NCBI GenBank assembly: GCA_024277525.1
Contig: JAJRUZ010000042.1
Location: forward strand, 62,001-126,000
Length of the DNA stretch: 64,000 bases
Direction of reading: 5' to 3'
DNA from: Caldifarciminota bacterium
Lineage (GTDB): Bacteria > Hydrothermota > Hydrothermia > Hydrothermales > JAJRUZ01
Positions 1 through 10,200 of this stretch are shown piece by piece (positions within the stretch are counted from its first letter, which is position 1; each line of letters starts with the position of its first letter). The position numbers and the translations under genes are program-made. Under the pieces are notes generated by a model. It had not been told where the DNA came from. It did no database searches and worked only from the letters and a program-made list of their open reading frames with translations.

Positions 1-1
1 A

Positions 2-127
2 AAAATCGGAATAGAACCGCAACCCGAAAAGCCCGATGAAAGAATACCGGAGATTCTTGAAATGCTTGAAAAGGGAGAAATAACCGTGGACGAGGCTGAA
101 AAGAGGATAAAAGAAATGAGAGGATAA
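2..127 (+). CDS. C-terminal tail of a protein with SHOCT-like helical domain (partial)
   Basis: Forty-one codons are open from the left edge to TAA at 125-127; the start lies outside the window. The tail contains ILEMLEKGEITVDEAEKRI, the short two-helix pattern seen in SHOCT-like ends of LiaX/YvlB-type and DUF4097-type bacterial proteins, where it is thought to mediate oligomerisation. Only this end is visible, so the function of the protein cannot be named. It is followed by about 140 nt of AT-rich spacer before tRNA-Trp. Confidence 0.5.
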   Translation, partial: KIGIEPQPEKPDERIPEILEMLEKGEITVDEAEKRIKEMRG

Positions 128-217
128 TTAGAAAAAAAATTACAAAGAAAAATTGCAAATTATTCCCCGTAAAAATACAGTTATCATCCCTATGTATGAT
201 TTTCATGTGCAGTCGAC

Positions 218-246
218 TTGACAAATCGGAATATTTAATGTATAAT
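218..246 (+). promoter_or_regulatory. Consensus sigma70 promoter for tRNA-Trp and the rpmG-secE-nusG run
   Basis: TTGACA at 218-223 and TATAAT at 241-246 are both perfect consensus hexamers separated by exactly 17 bp. The mature tRNA starts 21 nt after the -10 box. No other promoter this strong is seen before nusG, so the tRNA and ribosomal/RNA polymerase genes are probably co-transcribed from here. Confidence 0.85.
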
Positions 247-266
247 TTAATACCCCTTTTTATTAT

Positions 267-340
267 AGGCCCGTAGCTCAACTCGGGAGAGCGTCGGATT
301 CCAAATCCGATGGTTGGGGGTTCAAATCCCTCCGGGCCTG
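267..340 (+). tRNA. tRNA-Trp (anticodon CCA)
   Basis: A full cloverleaf can be drawn: 7-bp acceptor AGGCCCG/CGGGCCT, D arm GCTC/GAGC, anticodon stem TCGGA/TCCGA with loop TTCCAAA (anticodon CCA), and T arm GGGGG-TTCAAAT-CCCTC. The discriminator is G at 340 and the 3' CCA is not encoded. tRNA-Trp next to rpmG-secE-nusG is a common bacterial arrangement. It lies 29 nt upstream of the rpmG start. Confidence 0.95.
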
Positions 341-369
341 TTTGAAATTGTGAGGGTAGGTGCCTCATA

Positions 370-525
370 ATGAGGGATATTATTTTTTTAACTTGTTCTG
401 TTTGTAAAAGACGAAACTACAGAACCACAAAATCAAAACAGAAAAAGATGATTAAAATGGAATTGAAAAAATATTGTAAATGGTGCAGAAAGCACACCTT
501 ACATAAAGAAACAAAAATAAAATGA
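370..525 (+). CDS. rpmG: 50S ribosomal protein L33
   Basis: This 51-aa protein was too short for the ORF track. It begins [17 protein letters not shown] and has two CxxC pairs (CSVC near residue 9 and CKWC near residue 37), so it is the zinc-binding (C+) form of L33, a small protein of the large subunit near the E site. A GAGGG tract lies upstream of the ATG. The stop overlaps the secE start (ATGA at 522-525), implying translational coupling. The order tRNA-Trp, rpmG, secE, nusG, rplK is classical and supports the call. Confidence 0.92.
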   Translation: MRDIIFLTCSVCKRRNYRTTKSKQKKMIKMELKKYCKWCRKHTLHKETKIK

Positions 526-713
526 GATATGTCAAAAGTTTTATAAATTTTTTAAAGGAGGTAAAAGTTGAAATGGAAAGAGTTGCATGGCCTGATCGAA
601 AATTAACAATGAATGCAACCGTAGGTGTCATTATATTCTCAATTATTGTTGCAATTTTTATCGGTTTGCTTGACTTCATTTTTTCAAGAATCATAGGAGT
701 GATATTGCAATGA
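522..713 (+). CDS. secE: Preprotein translocase subunit SecE
   Basis: This 63-aa protein is the small essential SecE of the SecYEG channel. It has an amphipathic N-terminal helix ([17 protein letters not shown], the conserved cytoplasmic signature) followed by one transmembrane helix from about residue 33 to 60. The length is normal for single-span bacterial SecE. It overlaps rpmG by 4 nt and nusG by 4 nt (ATGA both times), so the three are translated together. Confidence 0.95.
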   Translation: MRYVKSFINFLKEVKVEMERVAWPDRKLTMNATVGVIIFSIIVAIFIGLLDFIFSRIIGVILQ

Positions 714-1279
714 CAGAGGTCAAAGAAAAAGAAGAAACACAATGGATTGTTTTCTGGACACTTTCTGGAAGGGAAAAAAGGGTTAAAAAGATCCTTGATA
801 ATTTTATTAAAGAGAATAAATTGGAGGAGAAAATTAAACAGGTTCTTGTTCCAACGGAGACAAAGGTCAAAATATTAAAGGATGGAAAGAGGGTTCCGCA
901 TGAAAAACCGCTTTTTGCAGGTTATGTTCTGGTTGAAATAAGAAAAGATGCAAAGGATGTAATCAGCATGCTTCAGAGTTATGCAGGTTTAAGACCCCTT
1001 CTTGCCCGTGACCCCAAAAAGGATATTCCTGTGCTTAAAAAAGAAGAGGTTGAAAAGCTGCTCGCGACCATAAAAGAGGAGCAAGAGAGAAGAAAAGCAG
1101 AAAGTCCGTTTCTGCCCGGTGATAAGGTCAGAATTATGGCTGGCCCGTTTGAGAATTTCACAGGAGTTGTTGATAAGGTTTTTCCTGATAGGGGGAAGCT
1201 CAATGTGGTTGTTACAATTTTCGGAAGAGCGACAATGGTAAGTGATCTCGATTTTGATATGGTTGAAAGGGTGAGGTGA
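710..1279 (+). CDS. nusG: Transcription termination/antitermination factor NusG
   Basis: At 189 aa this is standard NusG. The NGN domain (about 10-120) binds the RNA polymerase clamp and the C-terminal KOW domain (about 130-189, with [17 protein letters not shown]) contacts Rho or ribosomal S10. A short helical insert, EEQERRKAE, lies before the KOW domain. It overlaps secE by 4 nt and precedes rplK by 4 nt. A divergent NusG paralogue is encoded at 31839-32381. Confidence 0.96.
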   Translation: MTEVKEKEETQWIVFWTLSGREKRVKKILDNFIKENKLEEKIKQVLVPTETKVKILKDGKRVPHEKPLFAGYVLVEIRKDAKDVISMLQSYAGLRPLLARDPKKDIPVLKKEEVEKLLATIKEEQERRKAESPFLPGDKVRIMAGPFENFTGVVDKVFPDRGKLNVVVTIFGRATMVSDLDFDMVERVR

Positions 1280-1283
1280 AATT

Positions 1284-1718
1284 ATGAAATCAAAAAAAGA
1301 GGTAATTGCTGAAATAAGATTGCAGATTCCGGCAGGACAGGCAAATCCTGCTCCGCCGGTCGGTCCTGCACTCGGTCAACACGGAGTCAATATAATGGAA
1401 TTCTGTAAAAAATTCAATGATGCAACGAAAAATATGGAACCCGGACTCGTTGTTCCTGTCGTAATAACGGTTTATAAGGACAGGTCCTTTTCTTTTATTA
1501 TAAAAACCCCCCCTGCCTCGGTACTGTTGAAGAAAAAAGCGCAAATTGCAAAGGGTTCCGGAGAACCGAATAAAGTAAAAGTGGGAAAAGTCACAAAAAA
1601 GGACATTGAGGAAATTGCAAAAATGAAAATGAAAGATTTAAATGCAGGTTCCCTTGAGGCAGCCATGAGAATAATTGAAGGAACAGCAAGAAGCATGGGG
1701 ATTGAAGTTATTGACTAA
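1284..1718 (+). CDS. rplK: 50S ribosomal protein L11
   Basis: This 144-aa protein is full-length L11. It has the proline-rich N-terminal domain ([25 protein letters not shown]) and the C-terminal 23S rRNA-binding domain ending in the conserved [11 protein letters not shown]11 sits at the base of the L7/L12 stalk in the GTPase-associated centre. It lies 4 nt after nusG and 14 nt before rplA. Confidence 0.97.
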   Translation: MKSKKEVIAEIRLQIPAGQANPAPPVGPALGQHGVNIMEFCKKFNDATKNMEPGLVVPVVITVYKDRSFSFIIKTPPASVLLKKKAQIAKGSGEPNKVKVGKVTKKDIEEIAKMKMKDLNAGSLEAAMRIIEGTARSMGIEVID

Positions 1719-1732
1719 ATAAGGAGGAAAAG

Positions 1733-2449
1733 GTGGCAAAACACAGCAAAAGATACATTGCATTACTTGAAAAGGTGGACAGGAGTAAATTTTACACACC
1801 TGAAGAAGCTATCCCTCTTTTAAAAGAACTTGCAACTGCTAAGTTTCCCGAGACAGTTGAATGTGCAATTAAATTAAATGTTGATCCCAGGAAAGCAGAT
1901 CAAATGGTAAGAGGAACATGCATGTTGCCTTACGGAACGGGTAAAAAAATAAGGGTTCTTGTTTTAACGCCCGGAGAGAATGAAAAAGAGGCAAAGGAGG
2001 CGGGTGCGGATTATGTTGGATTTAAGGAATATATAGATAAAATAAAACAGGGATGGCTTGAATTTGACGCAGTTGTTGCAACGCCTGATGCAATGAAAGA
2101 GGTTTCAAAACTTGGTAAGATTTTGGGACCGAGAGGGCTTATGCCTTCTCCCAAGACGGGAACTGTAACAAAAGATGTTGGAAGGGTTGTTGCCGAACTT
2201 AAAAAAGGAAGAATTGAATTTAAAGTTGATAGAACAGGAAATATTCATGCACCCATCGGAAAGGTTACATTTCCGGAAGAACATCTGATTGAAAATTTCT
2301 ATGCTTTCATAAATGAAGTAATAAATGCAAGACCTTCTGGTGTTAAGGGAAATTATATTGAAAAGATTGCTTTATCAACTACAATGAGTCCTGGGCTTAA
2401 AATTGATGTAAATTATGTGCTTGAAGAAGCAAAAAGGAGGAAGGAATAA
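1733..2449 (+). CDS. rplA: 50S ribosomal protein L1
   Basis: This is a 238-aa L1, forming the mobile L1 stalk that helps tRNA leave the E site. Typical segments are the early TPEEAI..LK and the central LGPRGLMPSPKTGTVT loop. The start is GTG at 1733, chosen because AAGGAGG lies just before it and the protein then begins VAKHSKRY as in other L1 proteins. L1 commonly represses its own operon by binding the rplK leader; no L1-mimic site could be confirmed here. Its stop overlaps the rplJ start by one base (TAATG). Confidence 0.97.
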   Translation: MAKHSKRYIALLEKVDRSKFYTPEEAIPLLKELATAKFPETVECAIKLNVDPRKADQMVRGTCMLPYGTGKKIRVLVLTPGENEKEAKEAGADYVGFKEYIDKIKQGWLEFDAVVATPDAMKEVSKLGKILGPRGLMPSPKTGTVTKDVGRVVAELKKGRIEFKVDRTGNIHAPIGKVTFPEEHLIENFYAFINEVINARPSGVKGNYIEKIALSTTMSPGLKIDVNYVLEEAKRRKE

Positions 2450-2976
2450 TGCCTTCTTTACAAAAGATTAAAATGGTTGAAAATTACAAAGAATTACTGG
2501 ATAATTTTAAAGCTATTTATGTGATTGATTTCACGGGTTTTACCGTGCCTGAGATGACCGAGTTAAGGAGAAGAGTAAAAGAAAGGAAAGGGCTTTTAAA
2601 AGTGGGAAGAAATCGGCTTTTTAAAATTGCTTTAAAAGAAAAAAATGTAAATGGGCTTGATGATTTCCTTGTCGGTGTTTCCGCGCTTCTGATTGCCTAT
2701 GAGGATCCTGTTGAGCCGCTTAAAGTATTTTATGATTATTCAAAGGAAAAAGGTAAGGGTGTTATAAAGGGCGGATATGTTGAAGGTGAGGTATTCGGGA
2801 AAGATAAAGTTGATTTTCTTGCAAAATTACCTTCAAGGGATGTACTTGTTCAGAATCTCCTTTCAAGAATTAAAGGTCCAGTGTATGGGCTTGTTTTTGT
2901 GTTAAGTGGTCTTATGAGAAATCTTGTTTTTATTTTGAATGAAATAAAGAACAAAAAAGAGGGTTCCAACCCCTGA
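2449..2976 (+). CDS. rplJ: 50S ribosomal protein L10
   Basis: This 175-aa L10 anchors L7/L12 dimers to the stalk. The N-terminal rRNA-binding domain carries VIDFTGFTVPEMTELRRRVK, and the C-terminal helix that docks L12 ends NEIKNKKEGSNP. Translation is coupled to rplA through TAATG. The last codons and stop overlap a T-arm-like hairpin (2960-2974) that precedes rplL. Confidence 0.95.
   Translation: MPSLQKIKMVENYKELLDNFKAIYVIDFTGFTVPEMTELRRRVKERKGLLKVGRNRLFKIALKEKNVNGLDDFLVGVSALLIAYEDPVEPLKVFYDYSKEKGKGVIKGGYVEGEVFGKDKVDFLAKLPSRDVLVQNLLSRIKGPVYGLVFVLSGLMRNLVFILNEIKNKKEGSNP
2960..2974 (+). promoter_or_regulatory. T-arm-like leader hairpin 1 (before rplL)
   Basis: AGGG-TTCCAAC-CCCT forms a 4-bp stem and 7-nt loop, 25 nt before the rplL ATG. 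No Shine-Dalgarno sequence is visible in the AT-rich spacer. The loop keeps T at position 1 and A at position 5 (tRNA 54 and 58). It overlaps the 3' end of rplJ. Confidence 0.5.
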
Positions 2977-2999
2977 TATTTAACTTAAATTTTTAAAAA

Positions 3000-3389
3000 A
3001 TGGCGGAAAAATTAACCCTTGATCAGATAATAGAAGGGATAGAAAACCTATCCGTATTGGAACTTGCTGAGCTCGTTAAAAAACTTGAGGAAAAATTCGG
3101 TGTTACCGCACAGGCACCTGTATATGCTGCTCCAGGGGCGGTTCCCGGAGCAGCAGTTGCTGAGGAAAAGGAAGAAAAAACTGAATTTGATGTGATATTA
3201 AAAGAAGTCGGATCCGAAAAAATTAAGGTCTTAAGAGAGGTAAGAGCAATAACGGGTCTCGGATTGAAAGAGGCAAAGGAACTCATTGATAGTGTTCCGA
3301 AACCCATAAAAGAAGGCGTCTCCAAAGATGAAGCGGAAGAAATAAAGAAAAAACTTGAATCCTTAGGTGCAAAAGTGGAGTTAAAATAA
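3000..3389 (+). CDS. rplL: 50S ribosomal protein L7/L12
   Basis: The 129-aa stalk protein has an N-terminal dimerisation helix ([29 protein letters not shown]), an Ala/Pro/Gly hinge (about 39-55) and the C-terminal factor-binding domain with the [19 protein letters not shown] signature. It recruits EF-Tu, EF-G, IF2 and RF3. The ATG at 3000 lacks an obvious Shine-Dalgarno sequence, which is notable for a protein needed in several copies per ribosome; a T-arm-like hairpin lies just upstream. Confidence 0.97.
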   Translation: MAEKLTLDQIIEGIENLSVLELAELVKKLEEKFGVTAQAPVYAAPGAVPGAAVAEEKEEKTEFDVILKEVGSEKIKVLREVRAITGLGLKEAKELIDSVPKPIKEGVSKDEAEEIKKKLESLGAKVELK

Positions 3390-3421
3390 ATATAAAATTC
3401 AAAATAAAAAGATATTTTTTT

Positions 3422-3440
3422 AACCGGTCCGAATCCGGTT
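3422..3440 (+). promoter_or_regulatory. T-arm-like leader hairpin 2 (rplL-rpoB spacer)
   Basis: AACCGG-TCCGAAT-CCGGTT makes a 6-bp stem with a 7-nt loop, one base off the tRNA T-loop TTCGAAT. It ends 26 nt before the rpoB ATG. A T-rich run (CCCTTTTTT) starts 4 nt after the stem, so the same element could act as a partial terminator controlling the ratio of rplL to rpoB, as the rplL-rpoB spacer does in Escherichia coli. Confidence 0.55.
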
Positions 3441-3466
3441 ATAACCCTTTTTTAAAGGCTTAAAAC

Positions 3467-6400
3467 ATGCCAAGAAAAAGAATCGGAGCAAAAAACGAAA
3501 TATTACCTATACCTGACCTTTTACAGGTTCAGCTGGTATCTTTTAAGGAGTTCTTACAGGAAGATGTTGAGCCTGAGAAAAGAAAAAATGTCGGACTTGA
3601 ACTTTTATTTCGTGAATTTTTCCCTATAGAAGACCCGGGAAAAAAGTTTGTCCTTGAATATGTAAAATACAGGGTTGAAAAACCGAGATTTACACCCGAG
3701 GAATGTATTGAAAAAAGTATGACTTACAGTGCACCGGTTTATGCAACTTTTAGATTAAAAGAATTAGACCCGGAAACAAATGACATAAAAAAAGTAAGAG
3801 AGGAAGAGGTTTTCTTTCTTGACCTTCCTTTAATGACTTATAAAGGTACGTTTGTAATAAACGGAATTGAAAGGGTTATTGTGAATCAGCTTCACAGGTC
3901 CCCGGGGATATACTTTGATATTGAGCAGATAGAAGGGGGTTATAAATACATAGCACTTTTTGTTCCTTATAGGGGACCCTGGATTGAATTTTCAATAGAC
4001 ACACAAAAGGTTTTCGGGGTTACAATTTTGAAAAGGAGAAGATTTCCTGTAACAAGAATTTTGAGAAGTATGGGATATGAGACAAATTCGGATATTCTTA
4101 AGTTATTTTTCGGTGATCCGGAACTTAAACATATTAAATCTATTGAGCCGGAGCTTCACATTCTGGCGGAAGAAGTTGTAGGACCTCAGGGTGAACTTCT
4201 ATATGACACCGGTGAAATTGTGACCGAAAGGACTCTTACAGGTCTTGAGGCAGCAGGGTATGAAAGTATTAAAGTGTATCCGATCGGTACTCCCGGTCTT
4301 GATGTCATTTTAACCACAATAAGGCATGATAGAGCAAAGACAAAGGAGGATGCCCTTACTGCAATTTACCGGCTTTTGAGATACATCGCTCCTCCGAGCT
4401 TGGAAGAGGCACAGGAGTTTTTCAATGAGACATTTTTCTCAAAAGTCAGAATGGAAGTCGGTGCGGTTGGAAGATATAAACTTAACAAACGCTTGGGACT
4501 CAGTATCCCTGAGGATAAATATGAACTTACAAAAGAAGACCTTATTGCTATTTTTAAAAAATTACTTGATTTATATAACGGAGAAGAAAAACCTGATGAT
4601 GTGGATCATCTTGAGAACAGAAGGGTAAGAAGGGTCGGAGAACTTCTGACTAACCATTTAAGAATGGCATTTATGAAGCTACAGAGAAATATAAAGGAGA
4701 AAATGCTTTCCGAGAGAGACCAGATACTTACTCCCAGAGCACTTATAAATCCTAAGATAATAGCAAGTTTGCTTAAATCCTTTTTTACGGTGAACAGATT
4801 ATCCCAATTTCTGGATCAGACAAACCCCCTTTCAGAATTAACTCATAAGAGAAGATTATCAGCGCTCGGGCCGGGAGGTTTAACCAGGGAAACTGCTGGA
4901 TTTGAAGTAAGAGATGTTCATCCCAGTCATTACGGAAGACTGTGTCCGATTGAAACCCCTGAAGGACAGAATATCGGTCTTATCACCTCTTTAACGACAT
5001 ATGCTCAGGTTGATGAATTCGGATTTATAAAGACTCCTTTAAGAAAGGTCAAAAAAGGAAAAGTAACAAATGAAATTGTTTATATGACTCCGGTTGAGGA
5101 GAAAAATTACAAAATAGCTCCTGCTGATGTACCGATTGACAAAAACGGTAGAATAATACCCGAGCTTGTGCCTGTCAGATACGGAGGAGGATATCCTACT
5201 GTTAAAAGGGAGGAGATTGATTTTATAGATGTTTCACCCAGACAGCTTGTTTCTCCTTCCGCTTCTTTAATTCCTTTTCTTGAACACGACGATGCAAATA
5301 GGGCACTTATGGGTTCAAATATGCAGAGGCAAGCAGTGCCGCTTTTAGAGCCCGAAGCTCCTATAGTAGGAACAGGTATGGAAAAGAAGATTGCATACGA
5401 TACAGGAATGGTTTTATTGGCTAAAAGAAGTGGAACTGTTATTGAAGTTGACGCAAGGAAAATTGTCATAAAGCCTGATAAGCCTTCTTCTAAGAACCCT
5501 TTTGAAGAGGAAGATGTGGATGTTTATTATCTTACAAATTTCAAAAAGACGAATCAGGAGACGATTTTGCACCATAGACCAAAGGTAAATCCTGGGCAAA
5601 AGGTAAAAAAAGGAGACCTTCTTGCTGATAATGCAGCAACAGATGAAGGAGAATTATCCTTAGGTAAGAATCTTTTAGTTGCCTTCATTCCTTGGTATGG
5701 ATACAATTATGAGGATGCAATAGTTATATCCGAAAGGGTGTTAAAAGATGATGTATTTACTTCAATTCATATAAAGGAACTTGAGGTTTCGGTAAGGGAG
5801 ACAAAATTGGGACCAGAAGAAATTACAAGGGATATACCTAATGTAAGTGAAGAGGCACTAAAGCACCTTGATGAATATGGAATTGTGAGAGTCGGAGCAG
5901 AGGTCGGACCTGATGATATTCTTGTGGGTAAAGTTTCACCAAAAGGCGAGAGAGAGTATGCTCCAGAAGATAAATTGATACAAGCAATATTCCAAGAAAA
6001 AGCAAAAGAGGTGAGAGACACATCCCTCAGGGTTCCTCCAGGGGTTCAAGGAGTTGTTGTGGATGTGATAATTTTAACCAGAAATTATGAACATCCCCTT
6101 GCGAAAAAAATTATAAGAGAGAGAAGAAGAAAAATTGAGGAAGAATTCATGAAGAGAAGGGAAAGAATCATTTACATATTAAGGGATAAATTAAAAAATA
6201 TGCTTTTGGGTAAAAAAACAAAAATATCTTTAAGAGATGAAAGAGGAAAGGTGCTTTTAAGGAAAGGAGCGTCATTCAGTGAGGAATTTTTCAGAGGAAC
6301 CAAGTATTTGGATATCGTGTTTGAAAAAGGATTTTTGGGTGATTCTAAAAATGAAGAAGAGGTTATAAGGCTTTCGAAACTTGCAAAACAAAAACTCGAA

Positions 6401-7210
6401 GAGATTGAAAAAGAATATAAAGCAAAGAGACAAACCGTTGAGCTGGGAGACGAGCTTCCTCACGGAGTTAATATGCTTGTGAAGGTTTTTGTTGCTCAAA
6501 AAAGGCAGTTAAAAGTCGGAGATAAACTTGCGGGAAGACACGGTAATAAAGGTGTTGTTGCAAAAATTGCACCTATTGAAGACATGCCGTTTCTTGATGA
6601 CGGGACACCCGTTGATATTGTGTTAAATCCCTTGGGAGTCCCTTCAAGGATGAATGTAGGACAGGTTCTTGAGACTATTCTCGGCTGGGCGGGTAAGAAA
6701 AAAGGAGTATATTATGCATGTCCTGTATTTGAAGGTATGACAATTGAGGAAATAGAAAAGGAATTAAAAGAAGCCGGATTACCTTTAAACGGAAGGGTAA
6801 GGATTAGAGACGGAAAAACCGGAGAGTATCTTGATAACGAAGTTACAGTAGGGTACATTTATATGATGAAGCTTGTTCACATGGTTGAAGATAAGATTCA
6901 TGCAAGAGCAGTAGGTCCTTATTCAATGATAACTCAGCAACCGCTCGGAGGGAAAGCAAGGTTCGGCGGTCAGAGGTTCGGTGAAATGGAGGTGTGGGCA
7001 CTTGAAGCCTATGGTGCTGCATATACACTTCAGGAAATGCTGACAGTAAAATCGGATGATGTGAAAGGAAGAAACAGGTTATATCAAGCTGTTATAAGGG
7101 GAGAAGAGGCACCTGAGCCCTCTTTACCGGTTTCTTTTGATGTCCTTTTAAATGAATTAAGAGGTCTTTGTTTGGACATTGAAATTGAAACCGAAAAGGA
7201 AAAAATTTAA
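3467..7210 (+). CDS. rpoB: DNA-directed RNA polymerase subunit beta
   Basis: This 1247-aa beta subunit has the rifampicin-region segment SQFLDQTNPLSELTHKRRLSALGPGG, the GYNYEDAIVISE motif, the GDKLAGRHGNKGV active-site segment and the C-terminal LGGKARFGGQRFGEMEVWALEAYGA clamp anchor. An acidic/basic insertion at about 890-990 (EEEFMKRRERIIYILRDK) is a usual variable region. The ATG at 3467 gives the normal MPRKRIGAKN start. rpoC follows after 15 nt with an AAGGAGG site. Confidence 0.98.
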   Translation: MPRKRIGAKNEILPIPDLLQVQLVSFKEFLQEDVEPEKRKNVGLELLFREFFPIEDPGKKFVLEYVKYRVEKPRFTPEECIEKSMTYSAPVYATFRLKELDPETNDIKKVREEEVFFLDLPLMTYKGTFVINGIERVIVNQLHRSPGIYFDIEQIEGGYKYIALFVPYRGPWIEFSIDTQKVFGVTILKRRRFPVTRILRSMGYETNSDILKLFFGDPELKHIKSIEPELHILAEEVVGPQGELLYDTGEIVTERTLTGLEAAGYESIKVYPIGTPGLDVILTTIRHDRAKTKEDALTAIYRLLRYIAPPSLEEAQEFFNETFFSKVRMEVGAVGRYKLNKRLGLSIPEDKYELTKEDLIAIFKKLLDLYNGEEKPDDVDHLENRRVRRVGELLTNHLRMAFMKLQRNIKEKMLSERDQILTPRALINPKIIASLLKSFFTVNRLSQFLDQTNPLSELTHKRRLSALGPGGLTRETAGFEVRDVHPSHYGRLCPIETPEGQNIGLITSLTTYAQVDEFGFIKTPLRKVKKGKVTNEIVYMTPVEEKNYKIAPADVPIDKNGRIIPELVPVRYGGGYPTVKREEIDFIDVSPRQLVSPSASLIPFLEHDDANRALMGSNMQRQAVPLLEPEAPIVGTGMEKKIAYDTGMVLLAKRSGTVIEVDARKIVIKPDKPSSKNPFEEEDVDVYYLTNFKKTNQETILHHRPKVNPGQKVKKGDLLADNAATDEGELSLGKNLLVAFIPWYGYNYEDAIVISERVLKDDVFTSIHIKELEVSVRETKLGPEEITRDIPNVSEEALKHLDEYGIVRVGAEVGPDDILVGKVSPKGEREYAPEDKLIQAIFQEKAKEVRDTSLRVPPGVQGVVVDVIILTRNYEHPLAKKIIRERRRKIEEEFMKRRERIIYILRDKLKNMLLGKKTKISLRDERGKVLLRKGASFSEEFFRGTKYLDIVFEKGFLGDSKNEEEVIRLSKLAKQKLEEIEKEYKAKRQTVELGDELPHGVNMLVKVFVAQKRQLKVGDKLAGRHGNKGVVAKIAPIEDMPFLDDGTPVDIVLNPLGVPSRMNVGQVLETILGWAGKKKGVYYACPVFEGMTIEEIEKELKEAGLPLNGRVRIRDGKTGEYLDNEVTVGYIYMMKLVHMVEDKIHARAVGPYSMITQQPLGGKARFGGQRFGEMEVWALEAYGAAYTLQEMLTVKSDDVKGRNRLYQAVIRGEEAPEPSLPVSFDVLLNELRGLCLDIEIETEKEKI

Positions 7211-7225
7211 AGGAGGTTAAAAATT

Positions 7226-10200
7226 ATGAAACAAAGTGTCGCAGGACTTTTGCCTGAAGTTTTAAAGGCGGTGAGGATAAAACTTGCCTCTCCGGAGGCA
7301 ATAAGGTCATGGTCATATGGTGAAGTAAAGTCAGCCGAGACAATAAATTACAGAACCCAAAGACCCGAAAGGGGTGGTTTATTCTGCGAAGTGATCTTTG
7401 GACCTGTTAAGGATTACGAATGTGCATGCGGGGCTTTTAAAGGAAAAAGATTCGGGGGAACGGTTTGTGATAAATGTGGTGTTGAAGTAACTTCTTCATC
7501 CGTTATAAGGGAAAGAATGGGACATATTGAACTTGCGGTACCTGTTGCACATATATGGTTTTATAAAATACCCCCATCAACAATTGCTTTATTGCTTGAT
7601 ATACCTTCTACGGATTTGGAGAGTATCTTATATTATGATAAATATATTGTAATAGACCCGGGTGATACGCCCCTTGAGAAAAAACAAATTTTATCAGACA
7701 GGGAATACGAGGAATATATGAGAGAATATAGAGGGGGATTTATGGCTGAAATGGGTGCTCCTGCGATTAAAAGACTCTTAAAAGAGATTAATCTTGAAGC
7801 ATTATCCGCTGAACTGAGGGTTAAATTAAGGTCAGAAAAAGTAGAGCATATTAAAGGAAAAATCCTGAAAAGATTACAGATAGTTGATGCCTTTTTAAAT
7901 TCCGGAAATAAACCTGAATGGATGATTCTTGAAGTTTTGCCTGTAATTCCTCCTGATCTAAGACCCCTTTTTCCTCTTGAAGGAGGAAGATATGCTACAA
8001 GTGATTTGAATGACCTTTACCGAAGGGTTATAAACAGAAATAACAGGATTAAGAATATAACAAAGATGGGAGCGCCTGAAATTATATTGAGGAATGAAAA
8101 AAGATTGCTTCAGGAAGCAGTTGATGCGCTTCTTGATAATTCCAGAAGATCGAGACCTGTGATGGGCAAACAAGGTAAACCTTATAAATCATTATCAGAT
8201 ATGCTCAGGGGTAAAAAAGGAAGATTCAGAAGGAACCTCCTCGGGAAAAGGGTTGACTATTCAGGTAGATCAGTAATAGTGGTGGGTCCCGAACTTAGAT
8301 TGCATGAAGTGGGTGTTCCGAAAGAGATGGCACTTGAACTTTTCAGACCCTTTGTGGAAAGAAGACTTGAGAAAAAAGGTATTGCAGAATCTTTAAGAAG
8401 TGCAAGAAGACTTGTAAGGGAAAGACCGGTGGAAGTGTGGGAAATCCTTGAGAATATTGTGAAAGACCATCCCGTTCTTTTAAATAGGGCGCCGACATTA
8501 CACAGGGTATCAATAGAAGCATTTTATCCCAAATTGATAGAAGGTAAAGCAATCCAGCTCCATCCGCTTGTTTGTCCCCCTTTCAATGCGGATTTTGATG
8601 GAGACCAGATGGCTGTTCATGTGCCTATTTCTCCCGAATCCCGTCTTGAATCACACTTTTTGATGCTTTCAAGACATAACATCTTATCTCCTGCACACGG
8701 TGCACCTCTTATGACTCCAACTCAGGACATGGTAATCGGAATTCATTACATTACAAAAATTAAAAAGGGAGCGAGAGGAGAAGGAAGGAAATTTGCCACC
8801 TTTAACGAAGCAATACTTGCTTATGAATTGGGTAAAATTGATTTACATGCAGAAATAGAGGTTGAAGAAATCGAAAGCAAAAATAAGAAAACAACTGTCG
8901 GTAGGATATTGTTTAACAGGATTGTTCCTGAAGGAATTGAGTATATAAATGAGGAAATGAACAAGAAGAAACTTGCAAATCTTGTAAAAAGGGTATATAT
9001 AGAGAAGGGTTCCCTTATATGTCAAGAATTCCTTGATAATTTGAAAGATATGGGATTTAAATGGGCTACAAGAGCGGGTGTTACTTTCGGTATAGATGAG
9101 ATGATTGTCCCTCCCGATAAAAAGACGATCTTGGAAAAAGCAGAGAGAAAGTTGCATAAAATCGAGAACGATTACATAAAAGGTAAAATTTCCGCGGGTG
9201 AGAGGTACAATGCGATTCTCGATTTATGGACAGAGGTAACCGATTTACTCACCGATAAGATGGTGGACTTAATGCAAAAAGATAGAAAAGGGTTTAATTC
9301 AATTTATATGATGATGAATTCGGGTGCAAGGGGTTCTCTTGATCAGGTGAAACAACTTGCGGCAATGAGGGGTCTTATGGCAAGACCAAAGAGAATAATA
9401 GGTCTTACGGGTGAATTTATTGAAACTCCTATTAAATCAAATCTGAAAGAAGGTATGTCTGTTCTGGAGTATTTCATTTCTACGCATGGAGCAAGGAAAG
9501 GTCTTGCGGATACTGCTTTGAAAACAGCCGATGCCGGATATTTAACAAGAAGATTAGTTGATGTAGCTCAGGCGGTTGTAATCAGTGAAGAAGATTGCGG
9601 AACAATTCAAGGGAGAGAAGTCTCTGCTCTTAAGGAAGGTGAAACTGTTATTGAAAGTTTATCCGAAAGAATTGAAGGACATTTCGCAGCAGAGAATGTC
9701 AGGAATCCGTTTACAAAGGAAATCATTGTAAAGGCAGGAGAACTCATAACAGAGGAAAAAGCAAAGGAAATAGAGAATCTTGGAATCGAAAAGGTAAGGG
9801 TAAGACATGTTTTAACTTGTGAGTCGAAAACAGGTATATGTGTAAAATGTTACGGTAAACACTTGGGAACAGGAAGAATCGTTGAAATAGGAGAACCTGT
9901 CGGAGTCCTGGCCGCTCAAAGTATCGGTGAACCCGGAACACAGCTTACATTGAGGACATTCCATGTAGGAGGAGCGGCTTCAAGGGTTATGGAAAAATCC
10001 AGGCATGAGGCACCTTTTAGAGGAAAAGTTGAATTTGTTAACCTTAAAGTGGCAACAAACAGTGAAGGTAAAAGTGTTGCAATTTCAAAAAAAGGTATGA
10101 TCCGAATATCTCATATTCAGAATCCGGAGGTAAAAAGGTCATTTGCTATACCTCAGGGTGCCGAAGTTCTTGTTAAAAACGGAGAAGAAGTTGATAAAGG

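Noticed and set aside
5107-5469. 120-aa minus-strand ORF inside rpoB
   Set aside because: It lies wholly within a conserved essential gene and shows no family features; an ordinary antisense open frame.
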